Assembly: GCF_000242455.2 (NCBI RefSeq)
Contig: NC_019892.1
Location: forward strand, 2,108,001-2,172,000
DNA: 64,000 nucleotides
Source: Singulisphaera acidiphila DSM 18658
GTDB taxonomy: Bacteria; Planctomycetota; Planctomycetia; Isosphaerales; Isosphaeraceae
Direction of reading: 5' to 3'
Every line of letters starts with the position of its first letter. Position 1 is the stretch's first letter. This document shows, one piece after another, positions 34,967 to 44,050 of the stretch. The position numbers and the translations under genes are program-made. The notes beneath the pieces were generated by a model. It did not search any database. It was not told the DNA's origin and saw nothing but the letters and a program-made list of their open reading frames with translations.

Positions 34967-35913
34967 TGAGGGTCTACCTGCCCTGCGCCCAGGCTTCGGA
35001 GATGGACCTCCACACATCCCGCGAGCCGCGAAATGTTGTAACCCCCTTCGAGGACACTCACGATTCTTCCCTCCGCATGCGTTTCAGCGACATTGATGAG
35101 GTCGCGAGTCAGGACTTCGAAATCTTCTTCCAGCAGGCCCAGGCCGCCGACCGGATCCTCTTCGTGGGCATCAAACCCCGCGCTGATCAGAACGAGCTCG
35201 GGGCGAATCCGATCGGCCAAGGATTCCAGTTCGGCCCGGAACGCCGCGTGATAGTCGGCCCGGGAAACATGAGCGGGCAGGGGGATGTTCCTTGTCAGTC
35301 CGAGTCCCCTCCCCGTCCCAGTCTCGTCGGCGGCGCCCGTGCCCGGGTAGAACGGGAACCGATGAATGGAGAGAAAGGCGACGGCCGGATCGTCGTAGAA
35401 GATTTCCTGGGTTCCGTTGCCGTGGTGTACGTCGAAGTCGACAATCAGGACGCGGTTCATCCCGAGCCGGTGGATTGCATCGGCCGCCGCGACCGCGATG
35501 TTTCCGTAGAGACAGAACCCCATCGGCTCGCCCGGTCTCGCGTGGTGGCCAGGGGGACGGACCAGGCAGAGGGCACGTTTGCTCGGCCCTTCAACCACGG
35601 CGGAGACAGCCTCGACGGCGGCTCCTGCTGCGAGACGCGCTGCGAGGCCTGAACCCGAGGAAAGCCAGGTATCCTCCTCGATCGACCCCCCGCCCCCTGC
35701 CTCGAAGTCGGCGAGGTGTTGCAAGTAGCCGGGCGTGTGGACGCGCAGCAGCTCCTCATGAGTCGCCTCGCGGATCATCCCCTTGGGACAGGAAGCGAGC
35801 AACCCGGTTCGTTCGAGATGTCGCAGGATGGCCTTGAGACGTTCCGGACGCTCCGGGTGCCCGGCAGGCGGAATGTGGTCGAGCATCCGCGGGTCGGTAA
35901 AGAGAGTGACCAT
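34963..35913 (-). CDS. Histone deacetylase-like (class II HDAC / AcuC family) amidohydrolase
   Basis: A 316-residue zinc-dependent deacetylase. Motifs are HPERPERL, RPPGHHA (catalytic His pair, about 137-143), DFDVHHGNGTQEIFYDD (zinc Asp and His), and ISAGFDAHEEDPVGG (second zinc Asp). VLEGGYN near the C-terminus carries the family Gly-Gly-Tyr. It would remove acyl groups from a small acylated amine or from protein lysines. The ATG at 35913 gives the family start; the frame is open upstream. It is followed by the translationally coupled symporter, which hints that the transported compound may be related to its product, though that is inference. Confidence 0.88.
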   Translation of the reverse strand: MVTLFTDPRMLDHIPPAGHPERPERLKAILRHLERTGLLASCPKGMIREATHEELLRVHTPGYLQHLADFEAGGGGSIEEDTWLSSGSGLAARLAAGAAVEAVSAVVEGPSKRALCLVRPPGHHARPGEPMGFCLYGNIAVAAADAIHRLGMNRVLIVDFDVHHGNGTQEIFYDDPAVAFLSIHRFPFYPGTGAADETGTGRGLGLTRNIPLPAHVSRADYHAAFRAELESLADRIRPELVLISAGFDAHEEDPVGGLGLLEEDFEVLTRDLINVAETHAEGRIVSVLEGGYNISRLAGCVEVHLRSLGAGQVDPQ

Positions 35914-36126
35914 ACGCGGAACCCCGGTGGCCTGTGTTTTTGGATTGGTATCAGCGATCAAAGAAGAGACCCACCGAGGGTAAAGTTCCTCCGCGCCGAC
36001 GTCAACCGGACGAGCGGTTCTTCCCGGTGGGTTGCCAAGCCAAGCGTCGCGGTTCCGGGTGGTCGTGGGTTCGACTTCGAGCCCCCGGTTTTGGGGCCGA
36101 GGTGCTGGGGGCAAGATCCTCCCGGC

Positions 36127-36142
36127 GGTTCCACGTGAAACA
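36127..36142 (+). promoter_or_regulatory. parS-like ParB-binding site B
   Basis: GGTTCCACGTGAAACA contains the same 14-base core GTTCCACGTGAAAC as the site at 31054. It lies in the 291-base divergent intergenic region between the deacetylase and glycosyltransferase genes, 3.5 kb before parA. Confidence 0.75.
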
Positions 36143-36204
36143 GGGCGAAGTTCGTCATCCTCACGTGATGAGATTCGTGTCGGTTTCGATTAAGATCGGC
36201 CCCC

Positions 36205-37971
36205 ATGAGTCGCTTTGATCCTTCGACCCGCCGCGAGTTGCTTGCCGTCTCGATCCTCACCGTGTTGGGGGCCGGGCTTCGGTTCTGGGGCTATGGAGCG
36301 CTCGGCCTGAATCACTTCGACGAGGGAATCTACGCCTTGTCGGGGCTCTGGTCGATGGCGCCGCACGGGCTCGCCGGGCTCGACCCGATGGTGATCGCCT
36401 ACGCCCCCCCTGGGTTTCCCATTCTGGTGGGGCTCTGCGACTTTGTCGTTGGGATCTCCGACGTCTCGGTGATCCTCGCGTCAACCCTCTGTGGAGTGGC
36501 CACGATCCCGGTCGCGGCCTGGGTGGGTCGGCGGACCTTCGGGGCCGGTGCGGGAGCCGCAGCCGCGGCCCTGGCGGCTCTCTCGATGCCGCACGTCGCC
36601 TTCTCCCGAAAGGCGTTGACCGATGTTCCGTTTGGACTCGCGTGGCTGATCGCGATCGGGCTAGGGGGGCGTTTCCTGGAGAAGCCGACGTTGGGACGGG
36701 CGCTCGCACTCGGACTCGGCGTCGGGTTGGCGCAGCAGTTCAAGTACAACGGATGGCTCGCCGGGGCGATCGTTGCCCTCGCCGCTCTGGTGGGCCTGGT
36801 CTGGCATTCGGATCTGCGGCGGTCGTGGTTGTCGGTCCGCCAACTTCGATTCGGTCCGATTCCTCTGAGCGTGATCGCGGCTGGTGTGGCCTTGCTGGTC
36901 TACTGGCCCTGGTTTCAGTTCGTCGAACGGCACGGGGGTTACCACGCACTCTTGACCCACCATCGGAGCTACCTGGGGGGACTGGCGCAGTGGTTTCCCT
37001 ACTGGAAGCAACAGCAAGCCCAGCTTGTCGCCCTGTCGGGAGGAGTCGTCTGGGGAGCATTCACCTGGTTCGTTGCTTGGCTCGCCTGCGCTTGGTCGAG
37101 AAATGGGAGCGCTCTCCTCGCCTCAAACTCACAGCCGAAACGGACGCAACTCCTCGTCGGGCTGCTGGGAGGGGGGCTGGTCCTTGCTTCGTTGAGCAGT
37201 CTTCCCTGGTGGGTCGGGCTGGCCGCCGCTCCTTGGCTCCTGGTCGCGAAGAGTTCTACTTTCCGTATGCTCGGGAGCTGGTGGCTTATTCTCTCGATCC
37301 TCACGCCGTTCTATCATCCGTATGCTCGGCTCTGGCTCCCCTTGCATCTTGCGGGCTGGCTGCTCGTCGCCGGATTGCTCGTCAAGCTTCTTCCCTCGGT
37401 CCCACTCAAGGATTGCGCTGAGATGCAATCCAGGCCGCTGTGTCCTCTGCTCCCAATCCTGGTTTGCTGCCTCATTGGGTTCGGCATTCAGTGGAGCACG
37501 GCCGCGCGTTGCTTCTCGTTCGCCCGGTTCTACCAGGAGACTTCGACCCTTCGGGACGTCGTCACCGCCCTGCCCCAGATTGTCCCGCCGTCAACGGGCC
37601 GAGAGCCCGAACTGATCGTCCTGGGGCGGCGTCCGCTCGCGTTCTATCTGCTTCTTCAAGGGCGCTACCCGTTCCGGCTTGTGGAAGGCCTCGACGACGT
37701 TCTCCGTCAGTCTGAGAACTGGGCGATCCTCGATGACGCCCTGTTCGATGCTGGTGTCGAGCCGGTCCTTCCTCCCGGCACCAAGGAGCGTGTGCTTGAG
37801 ATCCGCGACGAAGCTCTCGACCCGGTGACCTTACTGGATATCGCGCCCGGGTCGGCATTGGCCCGCAACGCGATCCGATCCAGCGCGATCCTGGTACTGA
37901 AGCCGGCCGGGCTGTCGGACGATGCCTTGCGCAGCCGCGTGAAACGACCTTCCCTGCTCCGCTTCCCTTGA
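36205..37971 (+). CDS. Glycosyltransferase family 39-like membrane protein
   Basis: A 588-residue polytopic membrane protein. The N-terminal FRFWGYGAL-type opening with the acidic loop NHFDEGIYA (about residues 36-44) is typical of ArnT/PMT-like GT-C glycosyltransferases, where such an Asp-Glu pair is catalytic. About ten transmembrane segments precede a C-terminal soluble part. The enzyme would transfer a sugar from a polyprenyl-phosphate donor to a lipid or protein outside the membrane. The target is unknown. The ATG at 36205 fits. It ends 12 bases before pncB and is probably in the same transcript. Confidence 0.75.
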   Translation: MSRFDPSTRRELLAVSILTVLGAGLRFWGYGALGLNHFDEGIYALSGLWSMAPHGLAGLDPMVIAYAPPGFPILVGLCDFVVGISDVSVILASTLCGVATIPVAAWVGRRTFGAGAGAAAAALAALSMPHVAFSRKALTDVPFGLAWLIAIGLGGRFLEKPTLGRALALGLGVGLAQQFKYNGWLAGAIVALAALVGLVWHSDLRRSWLSVRQLRFGPIPLSVIAAGVALLVYWPWFQFVERHGGYHALLTHHRSYLGGLAQWFPYWKQQQAQLVALSGGVVWGAFTWFVAWLACAWSRNGSALLASNSQPKRTQLLVGLLGGGLVLASLSSLPWWVGLAAAPWLLVAKSSTFRMLGSWWLILSILTPFYHPYARLWLPLHLAGWLLVAGLLVKLLPSVPLKDCAEMQSRPLCPLLPILVCCLIGFGIQWSTAARCFSFARFYQETSTLRDVVTALPQIVPPSTGREPELIVLGRRPLAFYLLLQGRYPFRLVEGLDDVLRQSENWAILDDALFDAGVEPVLPPGTKERVLEIRDEALDPVTLLDIAPGSALARNAIRSSAILVLKPAGLSDDALRSRVKRPSLLRFP

Positions 37972-37983
37972 GAGGACTCCCCT

Positions 37984-39339
37984 TTGTTCCCGGCTCCTCC
38001 CGTCTCTCTCTGGCCAGACCCCGACGCCCTGGGGGCCGCAACGGACCTCTATCAGGTCACGATGATGGCGGGCTACGCCCAGGCGGGAAAGGACCGCGAT
38101 CGAGCCACGTTCGAGATGTTCGTGCGTCGGCTCCCGGACGACCGTTCGTTCCTCGTCTTCGCCGGCTTGGAACAAGCGATCGGCGACTTACTGCGGCTGG
38201 CCTTTTCCGCCGAGCAGGTCGATGCGATTCGACGGCTCCCGGCGCTCTCGGGGATCGCTCCCTCGTTCTTCGATTCGCTCCTCTCGCTGCGGTTCGAGGG
38301 CGATGTCTGGGCGGCCCCCGAAGGATCGGTTGTCTTTGCGGGAGAACCACTGATTCGGGTCGAGGCCCCGTTGTCCCAGGCGCAATGGGTCGAGACGTTT
38401 CTCCTCGCTTCGATTGGCTACCCGACCCTGGTCGCTTCGAAAGCCGCGCGACTGGTCGAGGCCGCCCAAGGCCGCCCTGTTTTCGACTTCGGAGCCCGGC
38501 GCGGCCACGGTCCTCACGCCGGCTACCTCGCGGCGCGGGCGGCGTACATCGCCGGCTGTGCGGGGACGAGTCACGTGGAGGCCGCCATCCGGCTGGGGAT
38601 CCCTTGTGTGGGGACGATGGCTCATTCCTGGGTCCAGGCGTTCCCCACCGAGGCCGAGGCGTTTCAGACCTTTGCTGAGATCTTTCCCAACGCCTCGACT
38701 CTGCTCGTGGATACTTACGACACCGAGGAAGGGGTTCGCCTTGCAGCGGCGATCGAACCGCCGATCCAGGCGATTCGGCTCGACAGCGGCGACCTCTCTG
38801 CGCTGGCCTTCCAGGTCAGAGCCATCCTTGACGCCGCAGGCCGCACTTCGGTCAAGATCATCGGCAGCGGCGATCTGAACGAAGCGGCGATCGCTCGCCT
38901 GGTAGCGGAGGGAGCGCCCTTCGATTCGTTTGGGGTCGGCACAGACCTGATCACAAGCCGAGACGCTCCGAGCCTGTCCATCGTCTACAAGCTCGTCGAG
39001 CTCAACGGTGAGGGGAGGATCAAGCGAAGTACCGGCAAGAAGACCTATCCGATGGCGAAGCAGGTGTACCGGTTCCGTGACGCTGCCGGACGATTTTCAT
39101 GCGACCGCGTGACGAAGGCGGACGAGAAGTCCGACGGCGTGCCCCTGCTCGTCCCGATCGTCCGTTCGGGTGAGCTCGTTGGACCGCTTCCCCGTCTCGA
39201 CGCGATCCGCGCGTATTGTCGCGAGCAGCTTGCTTCGCTGCCTGAGGTCCTCCGAGGTCACGATGCCAAGCCCCTCTACCCCCTCGCCTATAGCTTTGCG
39301 CTCGAGGCGGAGGCCGAACGGCTTGTTCCACTCGCTTGA
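37984..39339 (+). CDS. pncB: Nicotinate phosphoribosyltransferase
   Basis: A 451-residue enzyme that converts nicotinate and PRPP to nicotinate mononucleotide for NAD salvage. The N-terminus ATDLYQVTMMAGY, then FEMFVRRLP, and later FGARRGHGP, GTMAHSWVQ, VDTYDTEEG and IRLDSGDL are the family signatures. The start is a TTG at 37984, seven bases after AGAGGA; no ATG lies near the N-terminal domain, so the unusual start is well supported. It follows the glycosyltransferase by 12 bases and precedes parAB by 281 bases. Confidence 0.92.
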   Translation: MFPAPPVSLWPDPDALGAATDLYQVTMMAGYAQAGKDRDRATFEMFVRRLPDDRSFLVFAGLEQAIGDLLRLAFSAEQVDAIRRLPALSGIAPSFFDSLLSLRFEGDVWAAPEGSVVFAGEPLIRVEAPLSQAQWVETFLLASIGYPTLVASKAARLVEAAQGRPVFDFGARRGHGPHAGYLAARAAYIAGCAGTSHVEAAIRLGIPCVGTMAHSWVQAFPTEAEAFQTFAEIFPNASTLLVDTYDTEEGVRLAAAIEPPIQAIRLDSGDLSALAFQVRAILDAAGRTSVKIIGSGDLNEAAIARLVAEGAPFDSFGVGTDLITSRDAPSLSIVYKLVELNGEGRIKRSTGKKTYPMAKQVYRFRDAAGRFSCDRVTKADEKSDGVPLLVPIVRSGELVGPLPRLDAIRAYCREQLASLPEVLRGHDAKPLYPLAYSFALEAEAERLVPLA

Positions 39340-39620
39340 ACTGTGAGTCCAAGGAGCCGCTCGGCCAAAACCCTCAAGGATCAACATCTCTATCGAGTGC
39401 ACCAAGGGACCGCGCGAAGGACGGGGCAATCCCGCCTGAAAACCGCTTCCGATCTTGAGCTTTACACCATTTCCCGACCCGGATACGATCCGCGACGACC
39501 GGGGCCTCGCGGCCTTGGTCACACACTTCTGCGGGCAGGGACGCCCGATCTCGGAACGGTCTTCCACCCGTCCGTCGGTCGCCCCTTGCGCGATCGAACC
39601 CGGACGGAGATTGCCGAGAC

Positions 39621-40367
39621 GTGGCCAAGATCATCAGCGTGGCCAACCAGAAGGGGGGGGTCGGCAAGACGACCACCGCGATCAACCTTGCCGCGGGCCT
39701 CGCGAAGGCAGGCCGATCCGCGCTGGTGATCGATGTCGATCCCCAGTGCAACGCCACCAGCGGACTCGGTGTTGAGCCCGCCCAGCGCCATCCGCTCCTG
39801 GCTGGCCGGCCGCTGGCGGAGTCGGTGGTCGAGACGTCGCAGCCGAAACTCTTCGTCCTGCCCGGATCGCAGAGCTTGGCCGACGCCGACGCCCTTTCCG
39901 CCTCGAATCGTCAGCGGGCCTCGACACTCCGCCAACAACTCAATGGCGAGTTGAGCGGCTACGACTTCGTGTTCTTGGACTGTCCCCCTTCGCTGGGGCA
40001 GCTCACCCGCGCCGCGCTGGGGGCCTCGGCCGAGGTCTATATCCCGATCCAGTGCGAGTACTTCGCCATGGAGGGACTCTCGCAAATCATCGACCTTGCC
40101 CGGCAGACCAAGGCCAAGGATAACCACCGGCTCGAGATTGGCGGGATCGTCCTGACGATGTACGACCCGGCGCTCGACCTTGCCAACGAGGTCGCCGAGG
40201 AAGTTCGCGGCTACTTCGAAGAGACTGTCTTCGATACTCTCATCCCTCGCGATGTTCATATTAGCGAAGCGCCGAGCCACGGCGTCAGCGTGCTCGACTA
40301 TTCCCCGAGAGCCCGGGGCGCCTGGGCCTACGCCGAACTTGCCATGGAGGTCATCGACCGTGAATAA
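39621..40367 (+). CDS. parA: Chromosome partitioning ATPase ParA (Soj)
   Basis: A 248-residue MinD/ParA-type ATPase. The deviant Walker A is KGGVGKTT (about residues 11-18), Walker A' is DVDPQCNATSG, and the Walker B-type FLDCPPSLG is clear. The C-terminal IPRDVHISEAPSHGVSVLDYSPRARGA is the chromosomal Soj/ParA signature. It drives segregation of the origin region with ParB. Translation starts at GTG 39621. It overlaps parB by eight bases. Several parS-like sites lie within about 9 kb. Confidence 0.95.
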   Translation: MAKIISVANQKGGVGKTTTAINLAAGLAKAGRSALVIDVDPQCNATSGLGVEPAQRHPLLAGRPLAESVVETSQPKLFVLPGSQSLADADALSASNRQRASTLRQQLNGELSGYDFVFLDCPPSLGQLTRAALGASAEVYIPIQCEYFAMEGLSQIIDLARQTKAKDNHRLEIGGIVLTMYDPALDLANEVAEEVRGYFEETVFDTLIPRDVHISEAPSHGVSVLDYSPRARGAWAYAELAMEVIDRE

Positions 40368-41256
40368 GCGACGACTCGGACGCGGCCTGGAGTCACTCCT
40401 GGGTCGTGACGAAGGGGGCTTCGACCCCGGATCCGTCGACGCCAGCGACCTGACTTTTGTCGCGATCAACCTGATCGATCCCAACCCGTTCCAGCCGCGA
40501 CGGCAGTTCGACTCGGCCGAGATCGCGGCGCTGGCCGACTCGCTCCGCCAGCACGGCATGCTTCAACCGGTTCTCGTCCGCGCTGTCAACGACCGCTATC
40601 AACTGGTCGCGGGCGAACGCCGGCTCAGGGCGAGCATTGAAGCGCAGCTCCACGAGATCCCGGCACGGGTCATGGACCTCGACGACCAGCGGGTCAGCGA
40701 GCTCGCCATGGTCGAGAACCTCCAGCGCGAGGACTTGAATGCGTTGGAAAAGGCGGTGGCCTTCCGCGACTACCTCAATAACTACGGGGGCACCCAGGAA
40801 GAACTGGCCAGCCGACTCGGGCTCGACCGTTCCACCGTCTCGAACCTGATCCGCCTTCTCGACCTCCCGGAAGAGATCCAGGACGCGGTCCGGAACAAGA
40901 AGATCTCCCAAGGGCACGCCCGCGCCATCCTCGGCCTGCCGGACGCGGACAGCCAGATCGGTGCCTTTCAGCGAATCATCGCTGAGAATCTGTCGGTCCG
41001 ACAGACCGAGGCTCTCGTCGCCACCGGCGAACCGACTCCGGCACGAACCCGGATCCGCAAGGATCCAGCCGAGCAGGGGGTCACCTCCGGCGGTGGGAAG
41101 ATGCCCCACGTCCTCGAGCTTGAGAAGCACCTCCATACGCGATTTGGCACCCCGGTCCTCATCCGGGTCAAGAGCCGCGACCGGGGCCAGATCGTGATCG
41201 ACTTCAATTCTCAGGAAGAGTTCGATCGCGTCACCACCCTGATTCGCGGCGAGTAG
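40360..41256 (+). CDS. parB: Chromosome partitioning protein ParB (Spo0J)
   Basis: A 298-residue ParB. The N-terminus NKRRLGRGLESLLG is the ParA-activating peptide, VAGERRLRA and ENLQREDLNALEKA are the conserved CTP/parS-spreading motifs, and a helix-turn-helix region (ELASRLGLDRSTVSNLIRLL, residues about 145-165) binds parS. A C-terminal dimerisation part (ELEKHLHTRFGTPV) follows. The start is a GTG at 40360 within the parA end, with GGAGG upstream. The sequence sites resembling parS in this window are its likely targets. Confidence 0.95.
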   Translation: MNKRRLGRGLESLLGRDEGGFDPGSVDASDLTFVAINLIDPNPFQPRRQFDSAEIAALADSLRQHGMLQPVLVRAVNDRYQLVAGERRLRASIEAQLHEIPARVMDLDDQRVSELAMVENLQREDLNALEKAVAFRDYLNNYGGTQEELASRLGLDRSTVSNLIRLLDLPEEIQDAVRNKKISQGHARAILGLPDADSQIGAFQRIIAENLSVRQTEALVATGEPTPARTRIRKDPAEQGVTSGGGKMPHVLELEKHLHTRFGTPVLIRVKSRDRGQIVIDFNSQEEFDRVTTLIRGE

Positions 41257-41751
41257 AATCACCGCCGGGTTCGTGCTCGAAACCTGGACCTGATGCTCCT
41301 CTCAACAGGCGTGGAGATCACGTTGAACGTGATCTCCACGCCTGTCTCCGTTGGTCGCCTCAGCCCCGAGACATCACTCCATTCAGCACTCACCAGACGT
41401 TCCTCACTCCGACTCGACTCGGCCTCGATCGCTCCCGACTCCGTCGAGTTTGAATCCTCCGAACCTCGACATGTGAAGCGCGGCCCATCACTCCATTTTC
41501 CCAGGGCGAACGCTTGTGGTGTGAGCACGCTGCCGGGTTGCGGAAATTAGCACTTGGGCTTCCCATTTCGTCGGGCTCGCTATGGAAAGGAGAATCCAAA
41601 GTGTCGGACAGCGAAACAGCGAGGGCTCGAGAAATTACGTCACATGGCATAAATTAACCATGTGGGAGTGCCTGGCACGCTATGACGGCGAATCGGGCTC
41701 GATGGCACCTTGTTTGCGATTCAATTCGTTCTCGTTTCCTCCTTCTCAATC
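41257..41751. other. Intergenic region after parB
   Basis: In these 495 bases I see no gene. They hold the 41-nt palindrome at 41305-41345 and an AT-rich inverted repeat (CACATGG at 41641 and CCATGTG at 41658-41664), which might be an operator of the following two-component genes. Confidence 0.5.
41305..41345. repeat. 41-nt perfect palindrome after parB
   Basis: ACAGGCGTGGAGATCACGTT (41305-41324) is followed after one base by its exact reverse complement (41326-41345). It lies 49 bases after the parB stop. There is no T run, so it is not a classical intrinsic terminator, though the RNA hairpin would be very stable. Confidence 0.8.
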
Positions 41752-42537
41752 ATGAGTTTCTCTCTTTGGCCCGGCGAGGAGGCCTGGTCCTGTTCGTTCG
41801 GCGAAGAGGCCCGAAACGCATCCGAGATGGATCTTCAGATGGTTCAGGCAATGCAGGAAGACGACCTGGCGCGTTCCCTGATCGGGGTCGCGTCGAGCCC
41901 GTCGAAAGTCCGCGCCTTACACGACATCCTCGGAGGGTTCTGCCACCAGTGCCGGAACACGCTGAACTCGCTCAAGCTGAGCCTCTATCTGACGAAGCGT
42001 GACGCTTCCCATGTGGCGTCGCCGCTCTGGGGAGATCTCGATCAACGTTACAAGGAGGTCGAGCTCGTCTTCGATCGTCTCCAGGCCATTTGCAGGCCGT
42101 TGACGCTGACTCCGATCAGGGCTTCGCTGTCGCTCGTCATGGAAGAGCGGGGGCCTTCGTGGATGAAAGCGATGGCGGCCCGAAATCGGACACTCACCCT
42201 GGTTCCACCGAAGACGTCCGACGTCGGTGATTTCGACCCGGTTCGGCTTCCTGAGTGCCTCAATACGTTTATTCTCTGGCGCGCCGAGGTTGGTGAATTC
42301 GGGCAGCCAGCCCAGTTGGGGTGGGGAATTTATGAAGATCAGTTCTTGGTAGAGTGGGACGAACCGTCGGCTGTCGGTATCGGAGGATCCGGTGCCAGCT
42401 CCGATCGGTCCGACCCGCTGGCTTTGCCGCTCCTGGCGCGAGTCCTCTCGGCGCACGGGGGCACGATGACTCTCAACTCTCATGATGGCTTGCACCTCAG
42501 GGTGTCCTGGCCCTTGACCGTTCGTCCTTCCTTGTGA
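41752..42537 (+). CDS. Histidine-kinase-like protein with reduced catalytic domain
   Basis: About 261 residues. A helix with the phospho-acceptor-like HQCRNTLNSLKLSLYLTK (histidine about 65) resembles a DHp domain. The C-terminal part ends in LPLLARVLSAHGGTMTLNSHDGLHLRVSWPL, which matches the end of a histidine-kinase ATPase domain, but clear N and G boxes for ATP binding are missing between. It may be a phosphotransfer or degenerate kinase protein. It is followed after nine bases by a single-domain response regulator, so the two probably form a pair. The start is uncertain: ATG 41752 or ATG 41827; no good ribosome site precedes either. Confidence 0.55.
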   Translation: MSFSLWPGEEAWSCSFGEEARNASEMDLQMVQAMQEDDLARSLIGVASSPSKVRALHDILGGFCHQCRNTLNSLKLSLYLTKRDASHVASPLWGDLDQRYKEVELVFDRLQAICRPLTLTPIRASLSLVMEERGPSWMKAMAARNRTLTLVPPKTSDVGDFDPVRLPECLNTFILWRAEVGEFGQPAQLGWGIYEDQFLVEWDEPSAVGIGGSGASSDRSDPLALPLLARVLSAHGGTMTLNSHDGLHLRVSWPLTVRPSL

Positions 42538-42546
42538 GCGACCACC

Positions 42547-42996
42547 ATGCCGAGCGCTGCACCCATTCTCACCACCACCTTTCGGGTGGGCGGAGCGAAG
42601 CCGTACGTCCTCCTTGTGGATGACCATGCGCCGAGTTTGCGCCAGCTCCACCAAGTGGTGAAGGGGGCCGGCCACTCATGCATGGTTGCCTCCTCGGGGG
42701 CGCAGGCTGTCTCCCACTGCGACCTTCAACGGCCCCAGGTCATCGTGACCGATCTCTCGATGCCGAACCTTGACGGCCGAGGTCTGGCCCACTGGATCAG
42801 GGCCCGCTACCCGTCCGTCCCGCTGATCCTGATGACGGGCGAGATCCTTGATCCGCCTACGCTCGCCTCGATTCGCCGCACGTTTACCGCCGTCTTTCGC
42901 AAGCCGATCGACCTTGAGAGGTTCCTGAATTGCCTCGATCGGTTGATGCCTTCAGAAAGACTTCTCGAGCCGACCTTGACCTACCTGCCAGATTGA
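42547..42996 (+). CDS. Single-domain response regulator
   Basis: A 149-residue receiver domain. LLVDDHA (acidic pair), VTDLSMPNLDG (phospho-acceptor Asp about 77), LMTGE (Thr) and FRKPID (Lys) are all present. No output domain follows, so it works through protein contacts or phosphotransfer. The N-terminal 17 residues precede the domain. It lies nine bases after the histidine-kinase-like gene. Confidence 0.9.
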   Translation: MPSAAPILTTTFRVGGAKPYVLLVDDHAPSLRQLHQVVKGAGHSCMVASSGAQAVSHCDLQRPQVIVTDLSMPNLDGRGLAHWIRARYPSVPLILMTGEILDPPTLASIRRTFTAVFRKPIDLERFLNCLDRLMPSERLLEPTLTYLPD

Positions 42997-43023
42997 TCGT
43001 AACATGCCGTGGTCCAAACGATT

Positions 43024-43098
43024 CGGGGCGTAGCGCAGCCTGGTTAGCGCGCCTGCCTTGGGAGCAGGAGGTCACCAGTTCGAATCTGGTCGCCCCGA
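43024..43098 (+). tRNA. tRNA-Pro (anticodon TGG)
   Basis: A complete cloverleaf: acceptor CGGGGCG pairs with CGCCCCG, anticodon loop CTTGGGA (TGG), T arm CCAGTTCGAATCTGG. The discriminator is A. Confidence 0.95.
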
Positions 43099-43104
43099 TT
43101 CTTT

Positions 43105-43126
43105 TCTAGAGATTTCTCTCTCTAGA
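43105..43126 (+). terminator. Possible terminator hairpin after tRNA-Pro
   Basis: TCTAGAGA (43105-43112) pairs with TCTCTAGA (43119-43126). It lies seven bases after the tRNA and is A+T-richer than the surroundings; no T run follows. The call is tentative. Confidence 0.35.
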
Positions 43127-43160
43127 CTCGGCCTTTGGATTGGTGGGGCACGTCGACGTC

Positions 43161-43859
43161 ATGAGTGAGAGCGATCCCGCGAAACACCAGGCGGCCTGGA
43201 CCGCTGCCGCCCTGGTCGAGAGTGGGATGGTCGTGGGACTCGGTTCGGGAACAACTGCCAGCCTCACCATTCGCTTGCTCGGAGATCGACGCTTAGCCGA
43301 AGGCCTTGAGTTTGTCGGAGTCCCGACAAGCGGTGCCACCGAAGAGCTGGCTCGCTCACTCGCCATCCCGCTCCGCGAGCTCGATGAGGTGGCCTTCCTC
43401 GACCTGAACCTCGACGGGGCTGACGAGGTCGATTCGCAGTTCCGGATGATCAAGGGACGGGGCGGGGCGCTCCTCCGCGAGAAGATTGTGGTCTCTACCG
43501 CACGGCGTAAGGTCACGATCATCACGGCGGAGAAGCGGGTCGAACGTCTCGGCGCGACGATGCCTCTCCCCATCGAGGTCAGCCTGTTCGGCCTCAAGCA
43601 CACCCAGGCGAAACTCGCGCAGCTTGGGGCCAGCACGTCGATTCGGACTCAGAGCGACGGCCGCCTTTATCTCACGGATGGTGGGAACGGGATCATCGAC
43701 TGCCGGTTCGCCGAGAGTGATGACCCTGAGGGGCTCGATCTCCGACTTCGTCAGGTTGCCGGCGTTCTCGATACCGGCTTCTTCTTTGGCCTGTGCGACC
43801 TCCTCGTCGTTGGGCACACAGATCGCGTCGAGCTGTTCGAGGCCCCGGCTCGGGGCTGA
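43161..43859 (+). CDS. rpiA: Ribose-5-phosphate isomerase A
   Basis: A 232-residue enzyme interconverting ribose-5-phosphate and ribulose-5-phosphate in the pentose phosphate pathway. GLGSGTTASLTI, DLNLDGADEVD (catalytic Asp) and KGRGGALLREKIV (catalytic Glu, substrate Lys) are intact. The C-terminal TDGGNGIIDC and GVLDTGFF are also typical. The ATG at 43161 gives the normal N-terminus; a TTG at 43140 is the longer alternative. Confidence 0.93.
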   Translation: MSESDPAKHQAAWTAAALVESGMVVGLGSGTTASLTIRLLGDRRLAEGLEFVGVPTSGATEELARSLAIPLRELDEVAFLDLNLDGADEVDSQFRMIKGRGGALLREKIVVSTARRKVTIITAEKRVERLGATMPLPIEVSLFGLKHTQAKLAQLGASTSIRTQSDGRLYLTDGGNGIIDCRFAESDDPEGLDLRLRQVAGVLDTGFFFGLCDLLVVGHTDRVELFEAPARG

Positions 43860-43969
43860 TCCACGGCATGCAGGGCGGTCTTATCGCTACTGCTGAAGCA
43901 GGGGACAATCCCTGGTGTCCGATGAGCGGGCAGGGGGTAGACCTTCGTCCTCTTCGCTTTTAGGCGATT

Positions 43970-43985
43970 CGTTCCACGTGAAACC
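43970..43985 (+). promoter_or_regulatory. parS-like ParB-binding site C
   Basis: CGTTCCACGTGAAACC holds the core GTTCCACGTGAAAC exactly as at 31054 and 36128. It lies 2.7 kb after parB. Confidence 0.75.
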
Positions 43986-44050
43986 GGTCGAGCCTCCTGT
44001 GGGATCAAGAACAGCATTTCTTGCTGTCACGTATCCCAACGCTCTGGATG

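Noticed and set aside
39340..39620. Replication origin next to parAB
   Set aside because: No run of DnaA-box-like sequences or dnaA gene was recognised in the window; origin proximity rests only on parAB and the parS-like sites.
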